Below are positions 1-10,912 of a stretch of 62,000 nt of DNA, in pieces (positions within the stretch are counted from its first letter, which is position 1; each line of letters opens with the position of its first letter). The notes beneath the pieces are model-generated. The model did no database searches, was not told the DNA's origin, and saw only the letters and a program-made list of their open reading frames with translations. The stretch is taken from contig CM055092.1 of assembly GCA_029204225.1 (NCBI GenBank), positions 76,292,590 through 76,354,589 on the forward strand, in the 5' to 3' direction. The position numbers and the translations under genes are program-made. Source of the DNA: Diphasiastrum complanatum. Lineage: Eukaryota > Streptophyta > Lycopodiopsida > Lycopodiales > Lycopodiaceae.

Positions 1-673
1 CATCATGCAAAATTGACACTTGGACAAAACCTTCTATTTTGAGCACTTGTGGTCCATTTTTCTTCTATGTAGAGAACTAGGAAAAACTCTTCTAGAAGTG
101 CAAATTCGACTTCCTCAGTCTATTCCACACGTGTGAGTAGACCTCTACACATGGGTTTTGACACCTAATCTCATGATGTGGCTTCATGCAATCTCTAGAT
201 TGATGCCATGTGGCATATGACTAAAAAACATGATTTAAAATATGATAGGAACTCAAAACTATCAAGAAAAATCAAAACAAATGATGAAATTGACAAGAAT
301 TGCCTCCAAAACCAAGATTGGTGTTTCTTGTTGATTATGGCCGAATGTGGCTCTATATATACAAAAAGTGGAGCTCGTGGGTACTGATCATCCCTCTAAT
401 CTCACATGTGTGAGGGTGCTTTTTCATGTGATGATTCATCATGCAAAATTGACACTTGGACAAAACCTTCTATTTTGAGCACTTTTGGTCCATTTTTCTT
501 CTATGTAGAGAACTAGGAAAAACTCTTCTAGAAGTGCAAATTCGACTTCCTCAGCCTATTCCACACGTGTGAGCAGACCTCTACACATGGATTTTTGACA
601 CCTAATCTCATGATGTGGCTTCATGCAATCTCTAGATTGATGTCATGTGGCATATGACTAAAAAACATGATTT
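1..673. repeat. LTR-like segment present twice as a direct repeat
   Basis: A stretch of about 235 bases beginning CATCATGCAAAATTG at 1 recurs almost unchanged at 438, giving a period of 437 bases. Both copies carry the palindrome CACACGTGTG (126-135 and 562-571). The spacer contains a TATA-like CTATATATAC near 352-361 and a second CACATGTG motif. The G-box palindrome and the phrase GAAGTCGAATTTGC (on the minus strand) also occur in the copia LTR at 9.5-10.2 kb, so I read this as duplicated LTR sequence. The minus-strand copia next door breaks off inside its reverse transcriptase where this repeat begins. No open reading frame of interest. Confidence 0.6.
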
Positions 674-718
674 TGGCCTTTTTAGCCAATACAACTTGAT
701 TTAAACTTTATGTACAAG

Positions 719-1174
719 CTATATGATTGTACTACATAAAAAGTACATATCTTTCACATGTGAAAACAGGCTCCACACATTTGTAATCATCCTATATACA
801 TAGATTTGGCCTTGACCAAGGATAATTTTTTCATTTTTCACAATTTCTAGATAGATCTTCTTCTGAAGCCTATTTCTAGTAATGTGAATTCCTAGCAAAG
901 AATGGACAGCTCCTAAATCAAACATGTCAAATTCCTTTGACAGATCACTCTTGGTAGTGTGCAGAAGAGAAGTGTCATTAGACAAGATAAATGCATCATC
1001 TACGTAAAGAGCTATGTGAACTGAATTGGTGCCTATATGCTTTGAATAAACATTACAGTCAGCTGAATTATTTGCAAATCCCAATTGAATGAGATAAGAG
1101 TTGATTCTATCAAATCATGCTTTTGCGGCCTGTTTTAGACCATAGATTGCTTTGTGCAGCTTGCACACTTTGTG
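719..1174 (-). pseudogene. Copia A reverse transcriptase fragment
   Basis: The minus strand encodes HKAIYGLKQAAKA, a stop, then a segment with the catalytic motif YVDD (HIALYVDDAFILSND) and the downstream block DLGAVHSLLGIHITR. These are the palm motifs of Ty1/copia reverse transcriptase. The N-terminal fingers and the first catalytic Asp are absent because of the deletion near 1175, and the thumb and RNase H are lost on the other side. A related but different YVDD fragment has been inserted into copia C at 32.9-33.1 kb. Confidence 0.85.
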
Positions 1175-1183
1175 CTCTTGGTC

Positions 1184-2265
1184 TCATCTGTGGACGTTTG
1201 GTTGACCGGGATGCGATGATGCTTCTTCTTGAATTTCTCCAGATCCGCTCGAGTTGGCTTGGTCTGGTATGATGATAGGTACTGTTGGCTGCTCAAGTTC
1301 TGTAGCTGTAGATGCAGGTTCTACAGAAGGAACTTCAACGGTGAAAGAATCCATGCTATGTGAAATAGGATGAAATGACATAGCATCGTTTATCGATGGC
1401 TGTTTAAAATCATAGTATGTATGTTCTTGAAATATTACATCCCTAGAAACAAATGCTACATTGGTGGATGGATGATGAACTTTATAAGTTTTATGTTCAT
1501 CAGGATAGCCAATGAAAATACATTTATTTGTCTTATGATCCAATTTCTTCCTAAGTTGTTTAAGAATGTAAACAAAACATATACAACCAAAGATTTTTAA
1601 ATGGCTGACACTAGGCTTGTGTCCATGCCAAACTTCATAAGGAGTTTTGTTGTTGACGACTTTGTGCTGGATCTGTTTTGCAAGTAACAGGCTGTGGCAG
1701 TAGCTTCTGCCTAGAACTTTGCAGATAGATGTTATTGATGTAGCATAGATCTGGCTGAGTTGAGAAGAGTTTGGTTCTTCCTTTCTACAATCTCGTTCTG
1801 TTGAGGTGAATAGGAAGTGGTGAACTGTCTTCTAATACCATGTTCAACCATGTAGTCGAACATCTCGTTAGAGAGGTATTTGTCGCCACCATCAATTCGG
1901 AGTGCTTTCACTTTTGTAGATGTTTGTGCCTTAGCCATGGCCTTGAATCTCTTGAAGCATTCAAAGGCTTCAGATTTGTGCTTAATGAACATGATTGTAG
2001 ACCATCTAGAATAATCATCTTTGAAAGTGATAAAATAGATTGCATCTCCTAAGGATGGAGTTGGCATTGGACCACAAAGATCACTATGTACAAGATCCAA
2101 TACATGTTCTGTTTTGATGGAATGTGATTTGGGAAACTTGCTTCTAGAGTGTTTGTTGTAGATGCATGATTCACAAAAGAAAGATTTCTTATCTAATGAA
2201 GAAGGAAAATACAATCCATCAACTAAATTATTACAATGCATATAGGAAAGTGATCTTGTATTCAT
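1184..2265 (-). pseudogene. Copia A integrase core and C-terminal part (broken)
   Basis: The frame 2265-1732 holds an integrase core: a GAG-pre-integrase tail (CESCIYNKHSRSKF), the first catalytic Asp in HSDLCGP, and the SPQQNEIVERKN block with the catalytic Glu. The middle block, normally D-N-G-G-E, reads DGGDKYL, so the second catalytic acid region is altered. The frame 1543-1184 continues with the copia-specific region CIFIGYPDEHKTYKV and VSRDVIF, found just after the integrase core. Frames are interrupted between 1732 and 1543. Inactive by inference. Confidence 0.85.
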
Positions 2266-2354
2266 GTGTCCAAATCAACTATTCCACATAAAATAGCATT
2301 ATCATTTACATTTTCATGAGAGATACTAGCTAATGCAACTGAACTAGAGAGTGC

Positions 2355-2618
2355 CTAAAGATTTTCGACTCTAGTGCATGTAGTCAGAGTAGTATCTTCA
2401 TCGAATATTGTACACTGCTTAGATGAGAAAGTAACAATGTAGCCCTCATCAACGGGTCCTTTGACAACTGAGGTACGTGAAGAACATTGGTGACATAAAT
2501 AGAAATATCCTTGTTGAAAGTGATCTTGACTGTTTCTTTGCCTTCCACGAGTATGGTGCTTGAATCTCCAAGGTAGATAAATTGATCTATATTCTAAGCT
2601 GCATACTCGGTAAACCAT
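2355..2618 (-). pseudogene. Copia A protease/linker remnant
   Basis: The frame between the protease motif and the integrase survives only as scrambled reading frames. In copia elements this stretch holds the rest of the aspartic protease and the zinc-binding N-terminus of integrase. Assignment is by position between two recognisable domains rather than by motif. Confidence 0.4.
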
Positions 2619-3541
2619 TCCTTGCGAGAGGTCATGTATTGGGTAGCATCATTGTCTAGGTACCAGCTATCACAGTCTTCGTTGTTGCTGCTGTAAGCCA
2701 TTAACAAGCGTGTATCTTGATCCTTGAATTCCGCCACGTTGGAGTCTGGCTGCTGCTGTTGTTGTTTCTTTGCCTCATTGTAGATGCGGATGTGACACTC
2801 CTTGATGTCGTGACTGGCTCTCTTGCAATATCTGCAGGAAAGCTTCTTGCGCAATCCACCATGTTCACTTTGAGTGTGAGGCTTCTGTTGTTGCTGCTGC
2901 ACTTGATTCTTGCCCTCGGAATAGTCTTTCTTCTTGGTGTACAGGGCCATGGATTTGTCTTTGATAGACAGGTCGTTGGTCTTTCTCTGCATTTCTTCTT
3001 GAAGAAGATGACCGATCATCTTTTGAAGAGTGAGGTCGGGTTGTGTGGAGATCATCACCACAAAGAGTTCATACGACTTTGGAAAAGCAAGGTCATAATG
3101 GCATCATCATCTTGAATAGAACATCCTACAGCTGATAACTGATCCATTAAATATTGAAGATGTTGATGTGAGAAGTGATGGCAGTAGAATCAGACATGCT
3201 AAGAGTAAAGAACTTCCTTCTAAGATGTAATCTAGTGGTTACATCATGAGTCTCATAGAGATTTGATAGCAAATCTAATGCATCCTTAGAGGTTTTGCAT
3301 ATGGTAACATGGGATATTTGGGAGTCGGCCAAATTGAGTGTGATACATGCTAAGGCCTTCTGATCTTTGATATTTCATGTCTTTGCTTGATCACCATCTT
3401 CTGGTTTCAGGTCAGTACCTTCTACTACATTCCAAAGATCTCTATCTATCTTTAACTTCTAGAGTATAAGTAAGAACCATTGAACTTGTCAATGACTCTA
3501 ACCTCGTTGGATGATGACGACGAGTTACCAATATGAGACAT
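2594..3541 (-). pseudogene. Copia A gag with zinc knuckle and start of protease (broken)
   Basis: The minus-strand start codon at 3541 opens a frame beginning MSHIGNSSSSS, which hits a stop soon after SYLYSRS. A further gag piece at 3332-3147 (start MADSQISHVTICK) and a longer one at 3061-2594 follow in other frames. The last piece contains a CCHC zinc knuckle, CRYCKRASHDIKEC, typical of nucleocapsid RNA binding. It is followed by WYLDNDATQYM, where the copia protease consensus is W-x-x-DSGA. The catalytic D-S/T-G is therefore replaced by D-N-D. Glutamine-rich runs separate the parts. Broken copy, function lost. Confidence 0.8.
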
Positions 3542-3594
3542 GTTAACAGTAATACAAATAGAACAAACTTAATCTCTCGATTTATGTGAGCTAC

Positions 3595-3606
3595 GTTCTG
3601 ATACCA
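3595..3606 (-). other. Primer-binding site of copia A
   Basis: The minus strand reads TGGTATCAGAAC, one base from the standard initiator-Met tRNA primer site TGGTATCAGAGC. It lies between the LTR end and the gag start codon at 3541. Confidence 0.8.
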
Positions 3607-3609
3607 ATC

Positions 3610-4319
3610 TGATGGGGCAAGGGAGTGCGAAGAACGCGAACGGAGAAGAGTGCAGGAATATTGTGGAACAGCTCTCCCGTTACAATCAGCTGCTAGATGT
3701 GAAACCAATCTAATATAAAGCTTATGCTAAGTATGATCACAGCCTTAAGTGTTCTAGTTGCCTAACAGGCTCTTAAAAATTAGTTCATACTCACAAGAAC
3801 GAGAGTACAGTCCACCGAAGAGATTAGAAATGGTTTACGTGTGGTATTACTGGAAATCAGATTCAATATAAAGTTTAGTTCTGGAATAGATGGAAGAGCA
3901 GTATGATATCGCGAGTTCCTTAAGCGTCAAAGACAGCCATCGTTTGATCAGAAGTGAAGGAGTCGTAGATGTCTGTATTCTGATCAGAGTGAGTAAACAA
4001 GCGCGATCAAACAGCGATAAAGTGCATTCAATCACAACAAGCATTCATCTATGTGATACACAAATAGAAAAGTGTGTTGCTACTATATTACACTGAAGCA
4101 CAATAAAATAGCAATTACAACCAGAATGACGGCATAATTGGAAGGCTCAAATCATATGTCTCATGGACGGAGCATCACATAGAGTGTGTCTGGATGATCC
4201 ATTTATACTATTCATCCATGTATTAATTATAGTAAATGTTTGTCACTTAATTAGATAAGTCATTGTACTTGGAAGTATTTGGCTTTTGTGACAACTATAC
4301 ATAGTATATACGGTCAACA
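3610..4319 (-). repeat. 5' LTR of copia A
   Basis: On the minus strand this segment starts TGTTGACCGTATATAC and ends CCCCATCA, giving the usual TG...CA termini, and it ends three bases before the primer-binding site. Length is about 710 bp. The boundaries come from these termini and the primer site only, because the partner 3' LTR is missing. Confidence 0.55.
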
Positions 4320-4429
4320 AATCAGGGAATGTTGATGCAGACAAGGACGTCGCAAATTCTCTCACTTCGCAAATTCTGGGGTGCCTAGAATGTTCCTCGT
4401 TGAAAATAGACGACTATCGAGTTTTCTCT

Positions 4430-4800
4430 CTCTTCAAGATTTTGCGAAAAAACTGACAGTGCCCTCAAAAAGGCGACACTATCTTTTAAAAAGTCGACAG
4501 TGCCCTAAAACAAGTTAACTTCTTCAAAATAGTTAAAAGGAAGAAATTTAAGACAAGTGTCGCTTTTTGAAAAAAAAGCCGACACTGTCGCATTTCGAGG
4601 AAATGCGAAAAAGCCGACATTGTCGCAAAAAGTTAAATTTGTGAACTATGCTAATGTGTCACTTTTTTGGGCAAAGCCGACATTGTCGCTTTTCAAGAAA
4701 AGTCGACACTGTGTAAAAGATAGTTCATTTCTGCAGACTGTAGTGACACTTAGAGTATTTCTGCAAACTGTTGTGACACTTAGTGTATTTTCTGCAAACT
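4430..4800. repeat. Degenerate repeats of a GCCGACACTGTCG motif
   Basis: A partly self-complementary motif (GCCGACA.TGTCGC and variants such as GTCGACAGTGCC) occurs at least six times, separated by A-rich or T-rich spacers and by AAGTTAA. A second short unit, CTGCAAACTGTTGTGACACTTAG, is repeated at 4730-4790. No protein is recognisable; the open frames here follow the repeat. It lies directly upstream of the copia A LTR. Confidence 0.6.
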
Positions 4801-4830
4801 ATTGAAAAAGAAATGTAAATCTACAGACTT

Positions 4831-5179
4831 GTTCTAAATGCTAGTTCTTGGAAGTCCTTGAAGGTGGCCAAGTCTTCAATGACTTCAAATAATTGAACTT
4901 AACATCTACTCTTGAAATTACAATAGGATTTGGTTACTTTTGCTGGAGATCAGTCGGAAGTCCGTTGTAGACGTTCTTCAAATAATTTGGCTATCTAAGT
5001 TGTGATTCCTGCAGGTATCGGATGAGCAGACGTAGAACCAAAGTTGGTTTCACCTGACCCTAGATCAACAATCAATAAACATGCAGGAATAATCATGAAA
5101 TAGAAATAGTTATTCACCAAGGAGACAAATGTGGGCTTAATTTCCAACAATGGGTAATCGGGGTATTAAAAAAAAAACA
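4831..5179. other. Unassigned sequence
   Basis: No gene or recognised element. Ordinary AT-rich sequence between two repeat arrays. Confidence 0.5.
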
Positions 5180-5610
5180 AAGTTGAGCGTTGATAAGCTT
5201 TAGCTTTTTTTTTTTTTGGAAAAAATTGGAGTGGGTCGAAAAGTGATGTGGATCAAAAAATGGGGTATCGCAAAAGGGATGTGTAGAAAAACGTTGTATC
5301 AAAAAAATGGATGTGTCGAAAAACGGTATCAAAAATGAAAGGTATCAAAAATTATGTGGATCGAAAAAAAAAAAGGTGGTATCAAAAATGGGTGTATCAA
5401 AAAAGGTGGTATCAAACATGTATGGTATTGAAAAATTATGTGGATCGAAAAAAATGAGGTATCGAAAATGTATGGCATCGAAAAATTATGTGGATCGAAA
5501 AAAATGTGATATCAAAAATGGGTGTATCGAAAAAGGTGATATCGAAAATGTATGGTATCGAAAAAATGAACTGGGTCAAAAAACTGAACTGAGTCAAAGA
5601 ATTTCGAAGG
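5180..5610. repeat. Minisatellite of GTATCGAAAA-type units
   Basis: Units such as GGTATCGAAAAATTATG, TGGATCGAAAAAAATG and GGTGTATCAAAAAAGG alternate many times over about 400 bases, forming higher-order blocks of roughly 50-60 bases. The strand shown is A- and G-rich with very few C. A lysine-rich open frame covers it (5307-5657), but it only mirrors the repeat. Confidence 0.75.
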
Positions 5611-5614
5611 GTGT

Positions 5615-5900
5615 CAAAAAATTAAGTCGGTCCGGTCGAGATGTGAATGGAAAATAGTCGGTCAAGATTTGAAATGTAGGGTCCAGTCGAGATGGAGTGT
5701 GGCTTGTATCCGGTCGAGATGGAGTGAAGCTGGCTATTCGGTCGAGATGGAGTGAGGCTGGTTATCCGGTCGAGTTTTGAAAGAGGGCGCAGTCGGTCGA
5801 GATTTTGGTAAGGGTCTGTCGGTCGAGTTTTTTGGTATGGAGGGTTTGGTCGAAATTGTAAAGATAGAGTCGGTCAAAGTTTCTCTTTAAAGACTCGATC
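5615..5900. repeat. Tandem CGGTCGAG(AT) array
   Basis: The core GGTCGAGAT occurs about eight times with spacers of about 20-35 bases, for example GTCGAGATGGAGTG three times between 5690 and 5755. It grades into the GTATCGAAAA array on its left, which suggests the two arrays evolved from one another through the shared TCGA core. Confidence 0.7.
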
Positions 5901-7690
5901 GAAGTGGTATGTGAGTAACTTGGGTGAAGTGCGAGTGATTGACTAGGTCGAAGTTAGAGGTAAAAAGCTCTGTTGAAGTTAGCTTGTGGGGACGGGGGCG
6001 AAATGTGAGAGATTTGGGTGAGGTGCGTGGAGGGACTCAAAAATGTTTTTTGTGTTGGTAGGGCCTCTTTTCCCAAGAGAGGTAAAAGATGTGGCTAAGG
6101 TTTAGGGTTTGTTAATTTGCTAGGTGACCCTCGTTTAAAAGGCGGCCTCCTGCTCTCTGCTTGATGTGTAGGTACGTTTCCTTTGTAGTTTGTTGTGCAG
6201 GGCTTTGGAGGGCTTTGTCGTGTGTAGGATGTTGTCGTTTGCAGGTCGTGGAGGCATGCAAATTGTGGATTGTGGCAGCTTGTTTTGCAAAGTGTTGTGC
6301 AGGTCTGCAGGGCGTTTTGTTGGTAGATCCATTTGCAGGTGTCTGTGGCAGGTTGTTTGGAGGTTGTAACTTGTTTTCTGATAACAGTTTCTGCGATCTG
6401 ACATAGATTTTTTGTAATGTATATGGGCTGGTGTAGGAGGGCATGTGTGTTGTCTTGTGTAGGAGTGAGTTTATGTCAGAGGAGGAGTCAGGTTAGAGGA
6501 CTCGGTTAGAGTAGGATTCAGTGGACACAGTTAGGGTAGATAATGTGGTTAGGGTAGGACAGGGTTTCAGATTTCGTGGAAAGGAAAGACCCGGTCGAGA
6601 ATGTGTTCAAGAGACTCAGTTGAGATTACTTCCTCAGACTCGGTCGAGACAGCTTCCTCAGACTTGGTCGAGACGGCTTCCTCAGAGTCGGTCGAGATTG
6701 CTTCCTCAGAGGACAGGGAGAGCACTCGGCTCGGTCAAGAACTCGTAGGGAGTTCAGAATCAGCCTTGTGTTGCGCATCAGTGTTTAGCAGACTACTATG
6801 GCGGAGTTCAATCCCAATACTTCTTACTCTTGCAGGTTCAGTCACAAGTAGGTTTGTTTGTAGAGGTCTTTGTAAGCAGATCATGTGTGCAGGTTGTCTG
6901 GAGGACGTTGGAGGGTGGTAGGTCTGTTGAGGATGTTTGCAGGATCTGGATGTTGTTTGCAAGTGTTGTGTGATGATGTGTTTGCATGTAGAGTGGAGAG
7001 TAGGTCGTGTGATGTTGGTGTTTGCAAGTGGTGTGTGCAAGTGTAGGTTGCAGATTTTTTTGTTGCATGATCAGTTGGAGGCAGGGCTGTGTGCAGAATT
7101 CTTTGCAAGTAGGTCATTTTTTCTGTAGGTCACGTTTCTTGCAGGTCTTTTTGTTGCAGGATCAGTCGGAGATAGGGCTATGTGCAGAGTTCTTTGCAAG
7201 CAGGTCTGTCGATGGAAACTCAGGCAAGATTGGAACGATGGTAAGTAAGAAAACTCGATGGTTGTAGGAGGGGTGCGCGGAGTTCTGTTAGAATGGAGTA
7301 GTTAGGTAGTTTGGTCAGGTGATGGAGGAGTGTGGAAGGTGCAGTTTAGTCTTGGAGAGATGAAGGTGGTTGGCATTGTCAGAGGAAGGAATGTGATAGA
7401 AAATATTTGTGTTGGAGCATTTCTTGGTGATGTTGATTAGAGTATTGTCTGTCTTGCTTCATATATCAGTGGTAAGACTGAGGAATTATAATGTAGTGGT
7501 AAGTATTGTGGTATTTGTGAGCATTTAGCTGCCTAGTAGGGTTTTTATGAACAAGAGGTTGCAGATTGTGGGGCAACAGGTTTTAGAATGAGATTGTGGC
7601 CTAACTGTTTTTAGAAGCAGATCGAATAAGTATGTTGCAGACAGAGTCTGGTGGATACTAAAGTGGATGACAGATCTAGGTAGGTAGAAC
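5901..7690. other. G/T-rich, C-poor region with short internal duplications
   Basis: The plus strand is strikingly rich in G and T, with words such as TTTGCAGG, GTTGTGTGCAGG and GTTGTAGG repeated loosely. Two clearer duplications are a TCGGTCGAGAC.GCTTCCTCAGA unit repeated about three times at 6620-6710, and two copies of a 60-base segment (GATCAGTTGGAGGCAGGGC at 7068 and its variant at 7158) each ending in TTCTTTGCAAG.AGGTC. No coding domain recognised in any frame. It continues into the broken gag of copia B. Confidence 0.5.
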
Positions 7691-7698
7691 GGTTTGGT

Positions 7699-8820
7699 AT
7701 GGATTTGGTTAAGAAGAAGCTTGTATACATTGTCCTTAATGGTCTAGGAGATGACGATGACTTTGCAAATTTGGTCCAAAGTTTTGTCATCCAAGACACT
7801 TTGCCAACTATAGAAAAACTTCACAGTGTATTAGTGGCTGAAGAGTGTAGGATGCTCCATGCAAAATCTAGGATGAGTTCCTTGTCGTTGCAGAATGGTG
7901 ATGAGAAAGCCAATTTCTCATTCAAGGGCAAAAAGAAGACCAATGGAAAGAAGACGCATCCAAAGGAGGCCAAATAAGAGGATGATGCATCAAGCTCAAA
8001 GGACAAGTCAAAGCAAAAATGCTTCTTTTGTGGAAGGAAGGGGCATTATGCATCTGAATGCTACAAGAGGTTAAGAGCACAAGTGGAGGAGGACAAACAA
8101 GGAAACCTTGCAAAGGAGGAGGAGGATGAAGTAGATGTATTTTTTATGGCATTTACATCCTCACCAACAAGCAATGGCAATTCAAGAGACAATTGGTGGA
8201 TCGACAGTGGGGCTAGCTCCCACATGTTTTGTGAAAAGGACTTTTTCTCAACCTTACACTCTTTCAATGCTGCTAAAAAGTTTGTCTTTATTGCAAATGA
8301 TGAAGAGTGTAGGATAGATGGTGTTGGCACCATCTCTTTGTGTCTAAAATCCTCAAAATGCATGGATCTAGAAAATGTTCTTTATGTACCATCAATCACC
8401 AAGAATATGCTTAGTGTTGGTCTACTCTTAGAAAGTGGTTTGGATGTCCACTTTAAGCATGGTGTTTGCTTCATCTTGAAAAATGATGTTTGCATTGCAA
8501 AGGGATTTAAACATGGAAGATTGTTTAAGTTGGAAGCTAATGTTGCTTTTGAAAGAATGAGCTTGGCAAAGGAGGAGATCACTCAAGAGGAGATCTTGGC
8601 AAAGTGTGATCTTGCTTGCATTGAGGAGGAGCATCAAAAGGAGGAAGATCTTGAGGATCAGCCTCAAAACATGAGAGTTCCAAGGGAGTTCTCAATGACA
8701 ATGGCCGAGTCATCAAATTGCATGCAAATTGTCCATTCAAGTGTGCATCTTGCAAGGGTGGTGAGCATTGGAGAGTCTACTATCTTTGAATACTTTTTGG
8801 AAAGTAGTAGTAGACATGAG
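7699..8820 (+). pseudogene. Copia B gag C-terminus, zinc knuckle and protease (broken)
   Basis: The frame from 7699 encodes a gag end (LNGLGDDDDFANLVQSF, then DGDEKANFSFKGK-like residues) and stops at 7975. Shortly after, CFFCGRKGHYASEC gives an intact CCHC zinc knuckle (about 8018-8060). The frame 8083-8880 contains WWIDSGASSHM, the copia aspartic protease active site with Asp-Ser-Gly intact, and LYVPSITKNMLSVG, the conserved block just before integrase. After about residue 150 the frame drifts into unrelated acidic sequence, so integrase does not follow. Confidence 0.85.
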
Positions 8821-8876
8821 GTGACTTGTTTCTTATCTTTAAGATCCATGGTGTTTATTACTTTTTATGACGAGAA

Positions 8877-9310
8877 ATGAAATGGGATGCTTTGAAATCT
8901 ACATTTGTTGTTAATAAAGCAATTTCATTGGATAACTATTTTTGTAATAGTTTGAATAGAGTCATAAAAGATGAAACATCATTTGCTTTGAAAATCTTTG
9001 TGTCCACATGCTTTGTGCATGATCATTCCAATGTAAGGACCAAAGATTATCCTATTTCAAAGATAGGAATAATGGTAGTGTTTTGCTCTTCAAGTAGAGA
9101 TTGTAGAATCTACTTGTTTTCAACCAAAGAATTTGTCAATGATAAAAATGTGATCTTTCAAAAGTGAAAGATTTGTAAACTTGAAGAAGCACTTTTGGAT
9201 CAACACATTATTCAATTCATTGATGTTTTGGAGTCAAGTCAAGTGGAGGATCAAGCTCAAGACCCGAGGACTCCAAGAAAAATCTTGAGTATCAAGATGG
9301 AGCCATGGCT
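8877..9310 (+). other. Remnant between protease and LTR of copia B
   Basis: A 96-residue frame (8877-9167) has no motif I recognise. At 9255-9300 the sequence resembles the linker after integrase in copia C. Probably scrambled internal sequence of the same element. Confidence 0.35.
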
Positions 9311-9538
9311 TGGCATGATGTATAGTTTTTGAAGTGTGTTACATGTATATAGACACATTTGTGGAACATCTTGTAAGGGATCCTTTAAGAGGTGGTGAAA
9401 GATCCTTCATGGACATCATTCTCTATTGGAGTCTCAAAAGTTCCTTGTTTGTAGCTAGATTTTTTAAACACTTCTAAAAGCTTTCATTCATCTATCAAGA
9501 GAGTTGTAAATAGATCAAGCTATATTTGAGGAGGAGTT

Positions 9539-10236
9539 TGGAGAATTGCCAAAAATTGGCAAATCTAGCTCGATCAAAAACCATGTAGAATAGTGTAAAT
9601 TGTGTACACAAGTGGGTCCCACACATGTGAGGCCATGATGCCACATGGGAAACCCATCCTAATGTAGGTTAGGTCAAGTCAAGAGAGTTGGTCATGTCTA
9701 TTTGGTGGTCATCCCTACTTTATAGGACCTACACCTAAGTTTAAGGTGAAAATTTGACCAACTAGCTACCTACCAAGCATAACTCTAGGAAATAGACTAG
9801 GGTTTCATTTTAGGTCGAGGAGAGTGAGTTAACTTCCTTATTACGTGCTGGAAATCCACTTAACTTCAAGAAGGAAGTCGAATTTGCTATGTATTCTCTC
9901 TCTCCATAGTGAGAAGATAGAAAAATTTTGGAGCTCATTGGCAATCTCAAGGTAGTTCACTATGTACATTGAGTTTTTGTGATCCAAATGAAACCAAATC
10001 AATTTCTACTTGTTTCTCATGTTGAAGGCCGTACTACAGCCTGTAGTACACACGTGTGAGCTCGGATTTCAATGTTTATCAATGCTTTTGATTGTTAATG
10101 CTTGTTGTTTGTCAAATTGCCAATCTAGATCAACTTTTTTGTGTCTAGTTTTTTGATAGATTGTTAAGCAAGCATCCAATCACTCTTGTGGATCTTTTGT
10201 AGATCCATTTATGGTCCTAAAGTACAGTACTTTCAC
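9539..10236 (+). repeat. 3' LTR of copia B
   Basis: A purine-rich tract (GAGGAGGAG, 9528-9536) is followed by TGGAGAATTGCC, a normal polypurine tract plus LTR start. The LTR contains two adjacent palindromes: GTACTACAG-C-CTGTAGTAC at 10031-10049 and CACACGTGTG at 10049-10058. The right end is uncertain, with CA possible at 10225 or 10236. The last part (CCAATCACTCTTGTGG...) is homologous to the end of the copia C 3' LTR. Confidence 0.65.
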
Positions 10237-10894
10237 AATGACTACACCTACTTTGATCAAGTTGCAGTTTTTGATCAAAAGGAATAAAAAACCAGATTTT
10301 TATTTATTTTTGCTTTCATAGTCTCATAGAACATATTCAGCTTTCTAGAAGCAACTACAACTAAAAAGGATATTCCTTCATTTTTTTTCCCTTGTCTAAC
10401 ATTGTTGAAAATGCTATATTACCATCACACTTTTAATCACTCTAGTCGCTCTAGAGTGTGCACATCTTAGCTCTCTATGTTCGATTATACTAATTTCTAA
10501 GTCTCTATCTCTATATATCTTATTGCTACTAATCTTAATCTAGTAATTACAAGATGGTTTAATCCTAGACTATCTTCTAATGGTGGCCCGTGATCAATTA
10601 GTGCTAAAAGATCTTATTAGAAAAATTGATTGAAAGTAATGTTGACCGATTTTTATTTATATTGGATGAAATCCTAATTTTGACCCCAACTCATTTCGAT
10701 TGGTATCTATCTTATTTTTTATCTAGCTTATTTGCATTTTGACATGAAATTTTATTTCTACATGCTTGATCCTTTAGTGGAATCTAGAATTGAGTGCTAA
10801 GTGTTACATAGCTTTGATTGTCACGTGAAACTATTGTTGGAGCCCTTTGAGATAAATCAATATCATATAGTAATTGTTGTTGGTGTGGCTTTAT
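10237..10894. other. Unassigned AT-rich sequence
   Basis: No open frame or repeat that I can assign. By position it could be decayed internal sequence of the minus-strand element whose primer site lies at 10895. Confidence 0.4.
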
Positions 10895-10906
10895 GCTCTG
10901 ATACCA
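10895..10906 (-). other. Retrotransposon primer-binding site
   Basis: The minus strand reads TGGTATCAGAGC exactly, the plant retrotransposon primer site complementary to initiator-Met tRNA. No coding domain survives downstream on this strand. Confidence 0.8.
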
Positions 10907-10912
10907 AATTAA

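Larger units (their letters stand above)
680..4319 (-). mobile_element. Degenerate Ty1/copia retrotransposon A
   Basis: Read on the minus strand, the order is 5' LTR (4319-3610), primer-binding site, gag, zinc knuckle, protease, integrase and a partial reverse transcriptase. This gag-PR-INT-RT order is diagnostic for Ty1/copia. All frames carry stops or shifts. About 1175 there is a deletion that joins the integrase C-terminus directly to the YGLKQ region of RT, so the N-terminal half of RT is missing. No RNase H and no 3' LTR are found; the element is cut off near 680-720 against the duplicated LTR-like sequence. It is not functional. Confidence 0.85.
7699..10236 (+). mobile_element. Truncated, internally deleted Ty1/copia element B
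   Basis: Plus-strand order: C-terminal gag, zinc knuckle, protease, degraded sequence, then a purine-rich tract and an LTR. The 5' LTR and N-terminal gag are missing, and integrase core, RT and RNase H are absent. The segment near 9260-9300 (CTCAAGACCCGAGGACTCC) matches the region after the integrase in copia C, so a large internal deletion is inferred. The protein pieces resemble those of copia C closely, so they belong to related families. Confidence 0.8.

Noticed and set aside
1-673. Reading the two repeat copies as 5' and 3' LTRs of a tiny element
   Set aside because: The 200-base spacer has no primer site, polypurine tract or coding sequence; tandem duplication is simpler.
5307-5657. 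116-codon lysine-rich open frame
   Set aside because: It follows the GTATCGAAAA minisatellite exactly; the residue pattern mirrors the DNA repeat.
5180-7230. CRISPR-like array
   Set aside because: Units vary in length and sequence and the spacers are themselves repeats; the genome is eukaryotic.
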